Shown here: in pieces, positions 1 to 11,618 of the stretch
How positions within the stretch are numbered: the first letter of the stretch is position 1
Layout: every line of letters starts with the position of its first letter
Origin: Quercus robur
Lineage: Eukaryota > Streptophyta > Magnoliopsida > Fagales > Fagaceae
Reading direction: 5' to 3'
Length of the DNA stretch: 64,000 nt
Assembly: GCF_932294415.1 (NCBI RefSeq)
Contig: NC_065538.1
Coordinates: 11,352,330-11,416,329, forward strand
Program-made: the position numbers and the translations under genes
The notes under the pieces: model-generated
What the model saw: only the letters and a program-made list of their open reading frames with translations
Told to the model about the DNA's origin: nothing
Database searches by the model: none

Positions 1-370
1 GCATGACAATGCTTAACTAAGCTATAGATGATACACAAACAAGAAATATCAATATCTTAATTAATCCTTTAATACATGTACAAACTAGTACATATTCACA
101 CAAAATCATATAACACATTCTATTCAAGTCTCTCTACAATGTCAAGCATGTTCTAAATCAAGAGAAAGATATCATAATTCATGTAATCTTCAAGAAAAAT
201 AAAACAAGACTCAAAATAAAATATTTTTGTCTTTTTAAAATTTTTCAATGTTTTTGGATTTTTTTTAAAATAAAAAAACTAAAACAAAAAACAAAACATG
301 TCCACAAACAATTGAAAGAATTAAATCAAGGATAAGTCAGCAACACTCACCTTGGAGAATTTTTTCTCAC
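1..370 (-). mobile_element. 3' internal part of truncated Copia-type element
   Basis: This AT-rich stretch lies downstream of the gag remnant on the minus strand and runs off the window edge. No protease, integrase or reverse transcriptase reading frame is visible. The polypurine tract and 3' LTR, if present, lie outside the window. Confidence 0.5.
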
Positions 371-1270
371 CTATCTAGCACGAGTCTTCGGCTTTGTAAG
401 TGAAAATCCATGTGAAGCAGAGTGTATTTGAGGGATTACACCAATCTTCTGAGAAAGACCAAAATCCTGCAAATTCCTTTCACAAGCCAACAAGCTTAAA
501 ATTTTCAAAATAATATGAAACAATTTATATGGACTTATGGCAGAAGAAATATCATTACAAATCCTAGACTGAAACATAGAATGCTTAAATTTCAGTTTAT
601 GACAATTAGGACGAATGCAACCGCGGACACCACAAAAGTGGCAAACAGGAACAAATTTAGGAACATCAGTATTCCTAGTGAGGTTTTCAGTCACAGGCTT
701 TGGTTCTTGCCTCAACAAAGAACAATTTGGTCTAATATGACCAACAACACCACAAAGGTGACAAGTAGGCACAAAAACAGATTTATTGTGCTCTCTAACA
801 GTAGGTTTAGACATAGTTTTAGAAACATCAGCGTTTACATCAGAACTTTTACCTTTGTCTAACTTAGCAAAATTAGCCTTTTCTTTATTATTCCTCTTAA
901 AAGGAGGGATATAAACTTTCTCAGTTTTAGGCTTAAGAGAGACAGAAACACTTCTGTTATCAACAGCAGGCTTGGTACAAGTCAAATTTTCAATTTTAGT
1001 TTTAGATTCAACTAATTCTTGTTCCAAAATTTTCATCTTCTCATCTTGAGAGGAAATTTGTTTTCTCAAAAATTTATTCTTTTTATTAGATTCATCTAAT
1101 CTGACAACCAATTCCTCCTTTTCAAGATTAGCTAATTTTAACTCTTCCTCGAATTTCTTAGAAATTTTCATAGATTTCAATAATTCCTTATGAAGAGTTT
1201 CATAGGCATCAATAAAATCGACAGAAACATGAGCAGAAACATGATCAGAAAGACACTTCAAATTATCCAT
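371..1270 (-). pseudogene. Copia-type gag remnant with two zinc knuckles
   Basis: An open frame of 299 codons reads away from the LTR and primer-binding site. Residues about 25-105 are a Lys/Glu-rich predicted coiled coil. About residue 170 there is a CCHC zinc knuckle (CHLCGVVGHIRPNC). About residue 210 a second, similar knuckle has Cys in place of His (CHFCGVRGCIRPNC). CCHC knuckles after a coiled coil are typical of the C-terminal half of plant Copia Gag, which packages RNA into particles. The usual N-terminal capsid-like part is missing, because the ATG lies only about 60 bases from the primer-binding site. No pol follows. This is probably an internally deleted, non-autonomous copy. The last ~60 residues resemble nothing I know and may be read-through. 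Confidence 0.65.
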
Positions 1271-1330
1271 GACAACAGGGGTTAAGGATCAGCTCTTAGA
1301 TCAAAAGATCTAAAACAAAAGAGCAACCCG

Positions 1331-1341
1331 CTTTGATACCA
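1331..1341 (-). other. Primer-binding site (initiator tRNA-Met type)
   Basis: On the minus strand TGGTATCAAAG follows two bases after the LTR end. It matches the plant initiator tRNA-Met complement TGGTATCAGAG except at one position. It fixes the element's orientation and the inner LTR boundary. Confidence 0.8.
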
Positions 1342-1343
1342 CT

Positions 1344-2148
1344 TGTACATTTTTAAACCCCTTAAAACACAATTGGATTAACCTAGGTAATTAGTCAAGT
1401 TATTACTTAGTCCAAATTTCAAATCTAGGTTATCACAATCAAACAATCATATCATGCATAGCAGCGAAAATACAAATAACACAATGATATGATGACCTAG
1501 GAAATCAAACCAGTAAAAACCTGGAGAGGATTTAACCTAGCTATCCTCAAGGTAAACTTGAATCCACTATAAAAGAATTGAAGTTTTACAATAGGACTTA
1601 GACCACTAACATCCTATTGCTACCTACTAGTAGAAACTTACTGACATGACCACGTGCAAGCTCCAAGACCACGAACTCCTTCTTTCTTGGATTCTCTAGC
1701 AAGTACAAGCAACTGAATGATTATCAAGCTCTCAATAAAATCTTCTTCTTGATAATCTTAAGCATGTGTGAAGGCAACCACCTCTAGATCTCACAAGAGA
1801 TTCACACACAGAGCAAAATAGAGCAATAGAAAAACGTGGCTAGGGTTTGCCTTTTATACTTAGGGCAAAACATAAAACCCAACATGTTTTAATAGGCTAG
1901 GGCTGAGTTAGAAAAATCTGCAGAAAAAACATTATGCCCGAGATTCGATCGATCCAGTCTAAGCTTCGATTGATCGAGCCAGGCCGAAAGTCACTAATAC
2001 TTCTACTGCCACTCGATTCCAACTTTACATACAACACACACACTTTGAGCAAGTCTAAACAAGACTAAAAACTGTTTTGATCATGGTTTGCCAACATTAC
2101 ACATTAGAGTTCTAAATACATTACTTCCTAAGTCTTTGAAACCTAACA
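1344..2148 (-). mobile_element. 5' LTR of truncated Copia-type element
   Basis: The 805-bp unit starts TGTTAGGTTTC and ends TACA on the minus strand (TG...CA) and abuts the primer-binding site. A probable TATA box (GTATAAAAGGC, about 1851-1860) lies downstream of a TCGA-rich cluster (about 1935-1985), which fits a U3 promoter. The partner LTR is outside the window, so the target duplication cannot be tested; the outer flank is AATAT. Confidence 0.75.
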
Positions 2149-3077
2149 AATATTGCTAAATATTTAAAAATATAACAGTTAGATTGCATATTTTTTATAT
2201 TCTTAACATGCATGTGAAATTTTGTGCAAACCCAATGTTATTTATTATGCAAAACTTATTTTTTATGAATAATTTTACACTACAAAAACTTAAAATCTAA
2301 ATATTTGATTGATAATATTATTATTGATCTTTGATTTTCTCTCAATTTTGCAAGTATGAAGGATATAAGATGAAATTATAATCCAATAATGAATTTATCA
2401 AAATTTATATCCAATAAAAATATATTGAGTGTAGGTGTAGTCATTGGAGAGTTTATTAAGTGTACTACATGTAGGTACTGTTAAAAGTTCTTTAGGAGAA
2501 TAACGTAGTGATATTACCGAAATAGGTGAAAATTCGGTGGTGTGATTGTCAAATTACGTTAGAAATAATAATAATAAAAAAATACAATCAAAATGTTGTA
2601 GTGGGTAGTACCAAATTACTACCTGCCCTGCTGCCCATAACAAAAATAATAACTTCAATTAAAAAAATTATATGAAAATAATAATGTGTAAAATTATGAG
2701 GCTTCAAAACTTATGTGTATGAGGTCTACCGAAAGTCATAGGAATTCGGTTTTATATATATTATAGATTATAGATTGTAGACTAGAGAAAGTTAATTGGC
2801 ACAAAAAAATCTCACAATATTTTTATGACAACTTTGTTTTGATTTGTGGTAGGTTGGGGTAATCTTTATTTTATTTTGTTTTGACTTGTGGTAGGCTAAC
2901 ATTTCAATTTGTTATGAAAATCTGGTAAAATTTTGTTGTGGTCATAGAAGAACTTTTTAGATTATAAATTATAGAAATACTATTGAAGAGAGAAGAAAAA
3001 AAAAAAAAAAACACAAACAAACAACCTGAAACCCTTAAAAAATTCACACATTTTTCTATGATTTATTTACCATCTTT

Positions 3078-3159
<82 letters not shown>

Positions 3160-3474
3160 GGAACTCAATTGTCTTTTTCAATTCTTGGCATCAACGATTG
3201 ATGAGAAAGAGGTTAATTCAGTAAAATTTTGATGTTTACATTATTTAGGGTTTGAACTATATAAGTTTGGAGAAAAAAAAGACATGAGAATCAAGTATGA
3301 GTTTGGAGAAAGAGAGCATGAGGAGGAGAATCATACTCTTGAATCATATATACTCTTGAAAATGCTAGTATTAATTATGAATGAGGTGGAAACCAATAGC
3401 ATTTAATGATATTTTTTTAGCCGTTAGATCTCTTATGAATCTATGGTGTAAAAAATGTGTAACTTTACAAGAGT
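2149..3474. other. Intergenic, no gene seen
   Basis: AT-rich unique or decayed DNA with short A runs and a microsatellite near its end. No supported coding exon was recognised. Confidence 0.5.
3079..3156. repeat. (TA)n(GA)n compound microsatellite
   Basis: About 19 bases of alternating TA run directly into about 60 bases of GA. A mirror-image (TC)n(TA)n tract lies at 4357-4423, on the other side of the hAT element. Confidence 0.95.
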
Positions 3475-4298
3475 CAGTGGCAGAGCCACATTGGGACCCA
3501 AGGGGGCCTTGGCCCCCCCCCCCCCCCCCCCCAAATATCTGAAAAAATTAGTGTATATATAGTAGAGTTATTTTAATAAAGAAATGCTACATTCACAATA
3601 TTTTTACAATAAATCTTAAATAACAAGTTATTATTGGCTATTACGTGTGCGCAAAAAAGTTATTTAGTTGTGGATTAAAATTAAAACTAATAATAACTTA
3701 CTACTTAAGATTTATTGAGAAATTGTTGTAAAAATATTGTAGAAGTAGCACTTAAATAATTTTCCTCCACTAAATAACCATGTGTGTGGTTAAAATACAT
3801 CTTGCAAAAGCAGTTGTGTAGCTGTGTAGGCTACTTTCACTTTCTCATATTTTTATTTTTTCTTAAAATATTAAAATAATCAATGTATCATAACATCATA
3901 TATGTATATGATTAAAATATATTATTTTTATCATTTTATTTATATATAAAATAATATAACATGTATTTGGTTATAGTTATAGCTTTTTTATTTTATTTTT
4001 TTTATATATATTGAAATTTGAATGATTGTTTGTCTTTTATTTAAAAATCTTTAAATTATTAGTATTTTTTAAAATTTTAGTCATTATATTTAATGGGTGA
4101 TAATTTAATTTGAAAAATCTAGGTTCATGGACAAGTTTAGGAGTTGGTAATTCAGAAATAATGCACTTTTGGGTTTTGATTATTAAATTGTATGTACATT
4201 ACTGTTAGTATGGATATAATTAATATATACACAAAAATAACTAATTGTCTAATTTTATGTTTGGTCCCCCCAAATATAAATTTCTGGCTCCGCCACTG
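3475..4298. mobile_element. Non-autonomous hAT-type element with 8-bp TSD
   Basis: The left end CAGTGGCAGAGCCA pairs with the right end TGGCTCCGCCACTG as a 14-bp terminal inverted repeat with one mismatch. The direct repeat ACAAGAGT flanks it at 3467-3474 and 4299-4306. An 8-bp target duplication with short inverted repeats is diagnostic of the hAT superfamily. The 824-bp body has no transposase. A run of 20 C lies at 3513-3532. A smaller element is nested inside at 3583-3752. Confidence 0.85.
3583..3752. mobile_element. Small palindromic MITE nested in the hAT element
   Basis: AATGCTAC...CAATATTTTTACAA with AATAAATCTTAA on the left is mirrored by TTAAGATTTATT and TTGTAAAAATATTG...GTAGCA on the right. 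Related sequence starts at 42163. The target duplication was not resolved. Confidence 0.55.
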
Positions 4299-4353
4299 AC
4301 AAGAGTTACACTTGGTGTAACTTTACAAGAGTTACACCAGATGTAACTTGAAC

Positions 4354-4356
<3 letters not shown>

Positions 4357-4423
<67 letters not shown>
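4357..4423. repeat. (TC)n(TA)n compound microsatellite
   Basis: About 45 bases of TC are followed by about 20 bases of TA. The order is the reverse complement of the tract at 3079-3156. Confidence 0.95.
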
Positions 4424-4424
<1 letters not shown>

Positions 4425-4746
4425 GTCAAGTGAGTTATTTTAGTGCAAAAGACTCGGTGTCCAGCAATAATGAATCATATAAAAACACAATCATATATCT
4501 AGCCTATAATTCTATACTATTCCTTAGGTTCTCGAAAGCTACAATATTTATAAGATAAACTACCGCAACCATCTGTATAAATCCACCACCCAAAGAATCA
4601 ATGTCTTTGAAACATACTCTGCTGAAATTAAAATCCAAATTTGTTATCAATTTAAATCCAAAAGTCATAATTTTGAAGTTTGGATAGCTCCAACTTGACG
4701 CCATGTAAGGGAATATTACTTCAAACAATCGAAGAACTGAGATAAG

Positions 4747-5471
4747 TGATAGGCCAAAAACGCATTGACCCCTTATGATGAATTAATTGATTAATTAGAC
4801 AAGTTTATTAATTAATCAAATTAACATGCAAATGCATGGTAGCACAAACAAATCACCAATTAAACTAAGTATGCAACAGAAAATAAATTGATACGGTGAT
4901 TTGTTTACGAATGAGAAAAACCAACACGGCAAAAACCTCACCGGGTGATTTTAAAGTCACCACTCCCGAGAATCCACTTTTATCATAACAAGTGGTTACA
5001 AGTAAAGGAATCTCAATACCTTATACTAACCTACAGTTAAACCTTTACTCCAATATCCAATTGGACTTGTTCTGTAGTGACAATCTCTCTTTGTAATGCA
5101 CGGCTCTCAGTATGTGACTAACCAATTGCGCGGATCCTAGTACGCGACTTCAATCACCAACTAGAGAAGGTTGTTGGGTGCAAAGTTTTTCAGTTCATCA
5201 TACAATGAAGATCTAGAAGATGCTTGGTCACAAAACCCTACAGTACAAACACAGCAACTTCTTCACAAGAAAGATGAACTAGGGCAAAACTCTGTCACAA
5301 TTTGTTTGAACAAACCTTGCTCAACACTTATGCAACTTGTGTTTACTTTGACGGCCCACCGGGTGATTTTAAGCTTACCACTCCTGAGAATTCACTATTA
5401 TCACAATAAGCGGTTACAAGTAAAGGAATCCCAATACCTTATACCAACCTACAGTTGAACCCTTACCACAA
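4747..5471 (-). mobile_element. 3' LTR, outer part (before the Helitron)
   Basis: It begins TGATAGGCCAAAAACG, matching the inner end of the 5' LTR at 19528. It contains one full copy (4941-5358) and the first 113 bases (5359-5471) of a second copy of an internal repeat unit. It is interrupted after an A at 5471 and resumes at 11619. Confidence 0.85.
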
Positions 5472-5482
5472 CTAGTGTTTAA

Positions 5483-5499
5483 CCCACACAATGCGCGGG
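5483..5499 (-). terminator. Helitron 3' subterminal hairpin
   Basis: On the minus strand CCCGCGC-ATT-GTGTGGG forms a 7-bp stem with two G-T pairs and a 3-base loop, 7 bases before the CTAG end. Such hairpins are thought to end rolling-circle transfer. Confidence 0.8.
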
Positions 5500-6076
5500 A
5501 ACATTTTACATATTAATTATGAACTTTGCATCTTACATAAACTTAGTTATCATACTTCCACTGCATACATTCAAACTTAAATAATGTAGTATATTTAAGC
5601 ATATAGTGTCTAAAAAAAGAATGACTTTAAGCAACAACACCAGCAATTATGCAGCTACTTGAGCCTCTAGCAACAGCACCAACATGAGTTATGGAGCAAC
5701 TTAAGTTGAGCATTATTACCACCCAATCATGTGCATTGGTTCAGCCATCATAAATCCTGAAAATCAGTCTCATTCTGGTAAAAGCCTGAACATAGAAAAT
5801 CATTGCATCAAATCAAATCACTGCCAAATTCAAGGAGAATATTATGCAATAATAAATCATGACAGATCATATTTAACCCGTGCATCAAAATTTTCCTTGT
5901 AACTTGTATATTAAAATATAGTAAACTATTTTATTACTTAACAATATAGAATATGTTAAGAGTCATCAAGCAACACTTATGATGTTGCTGTTGAAGTTGA
6001 CTTGTTGCCATAGCTGTTATTGTTGATGTTGCCTAACATACACCTGTACTAAGCCGCTGCATTAAAGTTAGGGAAT

Positions 6077-6330
6077 TGTTAGTCTTTTACCCTAAAAGCT
6101 AATAACATCTGTTAGTTGCTATCAGTTAGTTAGTTAGATAGGTTGTTAGAATGCAATATATATGGCTTTACTTGGAATAGCTTTGAATACTCAAGAAAAC
6201 TGGATATTAGTGGTTTGCTAGAGTGGTGATTGTAAGGACCATTGAATGAAATAAGCAACAATTTCTCTCCTAATCTTCTCTATTCTCTCTAAATCTTATT
6301 TCTCATTCTTGGAGGCCAGTTGCCTTGAAT
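6077..6330 (+). mobile_element. Possible LTR fragment inside the Helitron
   Basis: TGTTAGTCTTTTACCC, a run of TTAGTTAG repeats, a TATATATGGC box and GAATGAAATAAGCAAC (polyadenylation-like) appear in the order usual for short Copia LTRs. No primer-binding site or partner LTR was found. It could be captured or simply inserted. Confidence 0.35.
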
Positions 6331-9300
6331 TAAGTATTTCTCGTAGATATGAATTACATATTATGTTAAAGCTCTAAGCATAAAAGTTTGTGGAAAGTAA
6401 AAGAGACAATAATAATGGATTGTTATAAAGTTAGTCTAAATGGTTTGGCAATGTGTAGTAGCTAATATTTATTTGCACATAGGCTATTAGATTTTCTATC
6501 ACACATTTCAACAAAACATTTGGCATTCAAATATGCTTCAAAACACATATACATGGATAGGAGATGTTAGTTAAGAACTCAACCATGGATACCTTTATTT
6601 TATTTTTTGTGAACACATGGAAGAAGAAAAATTGAATGTATGAGGACATGACACTATTTTCTATGATACTGATTTACAATAATACTTTATGCTTACAGTG
6701 AAGTAAGTTACTCAGTACATATCTGATGAGCCAGGAGAGAGGTACCAATCTCCAAGGGATTTGTAAAAAGATCAGAGAAAGGAAAAAAGTAGATAAATTG
6801 CATGTCTGCCAGGGGCATGACTGTCTATCTCTTTTTCTTCCTTCCATGTAAAGAACTGACTTCTATCAGTCACTGAATTTCAATCTAGCTATTTTTGAGT
6901 ACTAATTTATGGTCAAGTGTAGGTTTCTTCTCGGCATTCTCTGTTTTTTAAAAAGAGTTTTGAGAGAGGGCTTGTATTTTGTTCTTTTGAATCATAGTAA
7001 TGTAAATCTCATTCATAACTCTAATGTGAGTCTGATTGACAACTATAATCAAACACATTCAAGGCAATTCATCAAATGACAAAGCACCCAACTCTTATTT
7101 TTTAATTAGCACACGTTGTTGCTTTCAACAGTATAAAGTTAAATTTTAATCAAGAGCCAAGCTAGCTAGTACAATTAAATCTTCAAATTGCTTCAAAAAC
7201 AAATCATGAACTTTTGCAAATTTTCTTTTGCCCAAACAGGTCCAGGAAATTAAAGGGTTGATAATAACAAAAATATTTACATGAATGTATGCATCATAAA
7301 ATTTAATTTTCCACCTTAACTTGCCTCTACTTGGCAGGAAAACACAGGATTAAGCTTCACGGGTCATTGAAGATTGGGTATGCTTGATTTCTTTTCCAGG
7401 ATATGACAAAAATAACACATGGTTTAATGCCACAATTCATATACTTAAATTATCAAGGTTTTTAGTTGGTCAATGAGTACATGTACTCAAATTGATAAAA
7501 TCAAGAAAAAGGAAATATGTGTGGATATTTGAGCCTCAAGAGAGTCAGGGCGTTTTTGATCCTCATTGAGACTATAAAGCTATTTCCATTAAAATTTAAC
7601 ATAGGAAGTAAAAGTTTAATTTATATCCACAGTTCACTACACATGATTACATGAACAAATTACACTGGCGTCTCTCCCATCTCAGTAAGTTATTGATCAA
7701 TTTTTGGGAAAACAGAAAACGGAAAAAAAAAAAATCAATTGTAGGCATGTATGCCCAATTGCTCATTCCTAGTACAAATAAGACTAAAGTTAAACTCCAT
7801 ATGTTCTCGGCTTTGGTTACCTACAACCATCAGATTCTAATAAATTTAGAGGGAAAAGGGGGAAGGGGGGCGGGCAATTGATTTTAAACCTTTATAAAAA
7901 AAAAAAATAATAAATAAAAAAAAAAATAAAAAAAAACAAACAAACAAACAACTCTAGTTCTTTATAAAAGGGTTCAAAAAATGAACTTCGTTTTAAATAT
8001 ACTCAAAATTTTCAAGTAATACTGTAATGTTGACAATTATCATACACCAAGGTTTCTCTTCCAGATCGTGCCCAATACCAAGCAGTGATGTAAGCCAAGC
8101 TTACTGTGATTTTAAATGTATATCTGTATGTATGTATGATGATGATGATGATCAATATATCCATACCACATCAGCAAAGACAATCTCCAGCTCATTGAAA
8201 AAGTTCTCTCTCTGACATTCGTACTTTGCAGCAGTCTAGAACTGAAAGGAGAATTAAAGGTTTATTACTAAGAACTAAGTATGGGGATAGAACCCTATGT
8301 GCAGAGATAGTGGGGGAAAACAGTCCATTTACAAATGCAATGGGAAAACAGGCATGCATTCTACAAAATATAAAAATTTCTTCCTTTAGCATGCCATAAT
8401 TAGGCATCCAGTAAAACAAAATTTTTCTAGTTTGCCATAACAATAAGATGAGATTTATGGTTTGCTTAGGCTTCTTATAGATTCATTAGGTAGAGGTATA
8501 CACACAATTTTCCATGTTGTCCATTTATCAACTTGATAGTTTCTGATATCAAAAAGTACATTGTATGTCTATCACAGATTCTTTCAATGTCATAAAAAGA
8601 AAATACAAATCTTCCCTCATTTCCTTGAAACTTTAAGTGAAGTTGCCTCTAGAAAATTTTCTAGTAAAAAATCAGCTTGCACATATAACACCCATAAAAA
8701 CCAAACAATTTCACCAAGACCCTATTTTCATTACCTAATCCTTGTTCATCATTCCCCCCTCCCTCCCAACTTCGCACGGTCTCAAACATTTCCCATCACA
8801 TTCCATCAAAGGCAGCACAACTTTCTAAACTATAAACAATCAGCAAAATAATTAATTTAACATTAAAAAAAGAAAAGAGAAAAGAATCACCCTCATAACC
8901 CATATACAATTTATCTCATCATCAGAATGCACAAAACCCATAAAAAATTTAAAAACAAACAACACTTTCATTGACCAAAAAGCAGACTCCATTGGAACAT
9001 TGACCCCAAAAAACTCCCATTTTCAAATATCAACATCCCAAAGATAACACATTTATAAACCACAAGCCAAGTAAACAATTAACAAAAACCAAACTTTAAA
9101 TAACAAAATGTGTTTTCTTATCAAAACTTTGAATAACAAAAAAAAAAAAAAAAAAACTTATTGTTAAGTTACACAAACACCTAATGGGTTTTAAAATCCA
9201 TGATCTCACCCTACAACTTGGGGGAAGGAAGTGCCATTTGCGCCAAATCTCATTCCTACCGAAACTCAAAAATTGAGAATGGCACACGCATTGTCAAATA

Positions 9301-9412
9301 CACAAAGATTTGAACCAAGTATAACAGCTACATATACCCAGAAGCTCCAAAAGTACAAAGAATTCCCCCACCTCCAAAAATAAAAATCCAAAGACAATTC
9401 ATATAAAATCAC

Positions 9413-9463
9413 CTGAAGCTTCTTGGCAAGGGCCACTACTTCATCCAAGTTTGCGTTACTTTC
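9413..9463 (-). pseudogene. XYLA: Xylose isomerase exon fragment (c), captured
   Basis: A 51-base exon bounded by AG and GT codes for ESNANLDEVVALAKKLQ. This is the stretch just after the metal-site region of plant xylose isomerase, which interconverts xylose and xylulose. The next exon expected in the host gene is not found downstream. It lies in the Helitron in the same orientation as its neighbours (b) and (a). Confidence 0.75.
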
Positions 9464-9695
9464 CTGTTACAAAGATAACAATGCCAAATGATTGGTTTTG
9501 TGGGAGATTCTTAAATTCTATTAAATAAAATAATAGTAATAATAAAAAAAATAAAAACAGCTGACTATTATTAAAAAAAATTAGAAACAACAAAAAATCA
9601 AAATTTTCACATCTGCTTCCGATTCCATTGATTAAATTGAGTAAGCAACAGGAATTTCACCTCCTATTAGCACAATGACCTAAAAGATGACCCAC

Positions 9696-9786
9696 CTCTA
9701 GGGTTTTGCCATCAGGGGCTATATCCCTGTCATGGAAGCACCACCAATCAAATCCAAGCTTGTTTATGAATCCAAAATTGGTTTCA
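9696..9786 (-). pseudogene. XYLA: Xylose isomerase exon fragment (b), captured
   Basis: This 91-base exon with AG/GT borders codes for a segment containing [20 protein letters not shown] and [13 protein letters not shown] is a signature of xylose isomerase; its His is the catalytic-site histidine of the family and its Asp residues lie in the active site. Compared with the usual frame, one base is missing just after the splice acceptor (about 9778-9786), so the join with exon (a) is out of frame. Borders and intron sequence are kept, so capture was from genomic DNA and not from mRNA. Confidence 0.8.
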
Positions 9787-9894
9787 CTGTTATATGCATT
9801 AAGAATTTTGAGGGGAAAAAAAGTTCATATCATTTCCATTGGTAAATTATCAGTCCCAAGTATACAAAATTGGACAAATAAAGATCAATCTTAC

Positions 9895-9930
9895 TTCTTC
9901 TCTTGGCCATAGCCACTGAATTTGTACCAT
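9895..9930 (-). pseudogene. XYLA: Xylose isomerase exon fragment (a), captured
   Basis: Codes for TNSVAMAKRR up to a GT donor at 9894-9893, which is the residue stretch directly before exon (b) in plant xylose isomerase. Upstream the match is lost. A different frame of the same bases is also open, so this call rests on order and spacing with exons (b) and (c). Confidence 0.65.
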
Positions 9931-11618
9931 TGCTTCAGCATTTTCTATTGAAAATCCACTACATTCTTTAAAATTTTCTTCTAATGCAATGTGCTCCTAC
10001 CAAACAAAGTATTTCAAAGATTTCAAAAATTAAAAACAAAACTTTGCAGGTAATGATTTCGGCAATCTGACTGTGTGTGAAGACTCTGATTTTTCTTTCT
10101 CTACTTTATAATCTCAAATCTCTACATCGTTATTCTAAAATCCCCAAATTTTTCCTGTTTGATATTGAAACAGTTTTTAACAGCAACTATGGTTCTACCT
10201 TTCAACAGAAACTGCCATAGAACGGATGCAGAGAAAAAAAAAAGTAAGAAGAAAGAAAAGAAAAACCAAATATAATTTAGAGAATAAGAGGAAATAAAGA
10301 AGAGAAAATAGCATTAATTAAAAAAAAAAAAAAAACAAAAACAAAGGAATATACAAATCTAAAAAATAAGAATCAGAATTGATTTTTTTCCTTAGAACTT
10401 TGAGTCTCTCTCATTCCGTTGTGTGCCTTACAAACTGTTTCTCTTTGTGATTGTGGTTCCAGTGGTCTAAGATTGGCAAAGGAACGAATGGTAGAGGAAA
10501 AACCAATGGTTATGGCCGGCCTTAAATATTTATCTCTTGGCACCCTATGAACCCTGTCTCTCCTATCTCTGTATCTCAAGCCTTTCGAGTTTCGATTGCA
10601 TTTTAATTTTTTAACCCAAATAACTAAATCTAAAGCAATCCAACCAAAAAATTCACCCTAAATCATATTCAATCCCCAAATTTGAGAAAGAAAAGGAAAA
10701 AAACAATAACAATAACTTTACTGGTTATGGGTATACTGCAAAAAAACTTAAAATAAAAATCAATGCAACATTCAATCCTATACTTAATTAATCCCAACGA
10801 TTTCATTAAGATTAGAAATAGAAGTACCCAAACTAAAAAAAATATTTTTAGTGATTTCTGTAATCTAAAAAAACAAACAAAAAACAAAACAAAAGCAAAT
10901 ATCTAAAATTGAGAAAACAAACATTTTGATAGAGATTCCAAAACCCTAAAACAAAAACGAATCAAATCTAAACCTACCCAACAAAAAAACTCAATTAAAA
11001 GTAACGTTTTATACCCAAACTTACAAAATTGAGAAAAAAATGTATCATTGTCAATGTCGGTTCCGCTATCTGGTGGTCTAAATTTGACAAGGGAACGGAC
11101 GGTGTATGGTTTGAACGAACTCTTCTCTCTTTTCTTTTTGATTGTAATGCACAATGGACAGCCTTAGGAACTCTGCCTCTTTCTCTGTCTCTTTCTCTGT
11201 TTCTTTCTACGTGCCTTCTCTGTTTACCGTTCTGCCTAGGTTTTGGGTTTGCAAAATCATGTTTTGAAACTTTTTGATTTCTTATGCCCAATCGATGCAG
11301 TGTTTACCGTTCTACTTCTTTCTCTATTTCTTTCTCCATGTCGCAGGCCTCATCCTCTCTCTATTTCATCGCCTCTCTCTTTCTCTGCTTCTTTCTTCGT
11401 GTCCTCATCGCCTCTTTCTATTTTTCTATTTCCATGAACATTTAATTTTAACTTTTTTTTTTTTGTTATTTATAATGAGAGGGTTTTAAATGGTATATAG
11501 ATTGTCAACCAATATAATTTATCACTTTTTAACTTATGCGTGACAGAATCTTAAAGGGTCATTTTTCCTAACGTTACAGCATCTCCTTAAGGTTTCTGCT
11601 ATTATATATAGTATTAGA

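Larger units (their letters stand above)
5472..11618 (-). mobile_element. Non-autonomous Helitron, 6.1 kb
   Basis: On the minus strand the element starts TCTAATACTATATATAATAG (at 11618) and ends CTAG (at 5472). A hairpin stem (5483-5499) stands 7 bases before the end. It lies exactly between host A and host T. Joining 5471 to 11619 restores the LTR sequence known from 12010 and 19826. A 5' TC, 3' CTRR, subterminal hairpin, A/T insertion and no target duplication are the Helitron hallmarks. No Rep/helicase frame is visible, so it is non-autonomous. It carries xylose isomerase exons in the same orientation and perhaps an LTR remnant. The rest is AT-rich with no recognised gene. Confidence 0.88.

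Noticed and set aside
4504..4728. 74-codon minus-strand frame just left of the Copia-type element
   Set aside because: Gene-like at first sight, but there is no recognised domain and no splice support.
9895..10000. An alternative 34-codon exon (EHIALEENFKECSGF...) reading the same bases as xylose isomerase exon (a)
   Set aside because: It has AG/GT-like borders, but I recognise no protein for it, and the xylose isomerase reading is supported by the next two exons in order.
10373..11290. Similar stretches at 10450-10500 and 11055-11110 inside the Helitron as a duplicated coding unit
   Set aside because: Similarity is short (~45 bases, imperfect) and the frames on either strand are not conserved between them.
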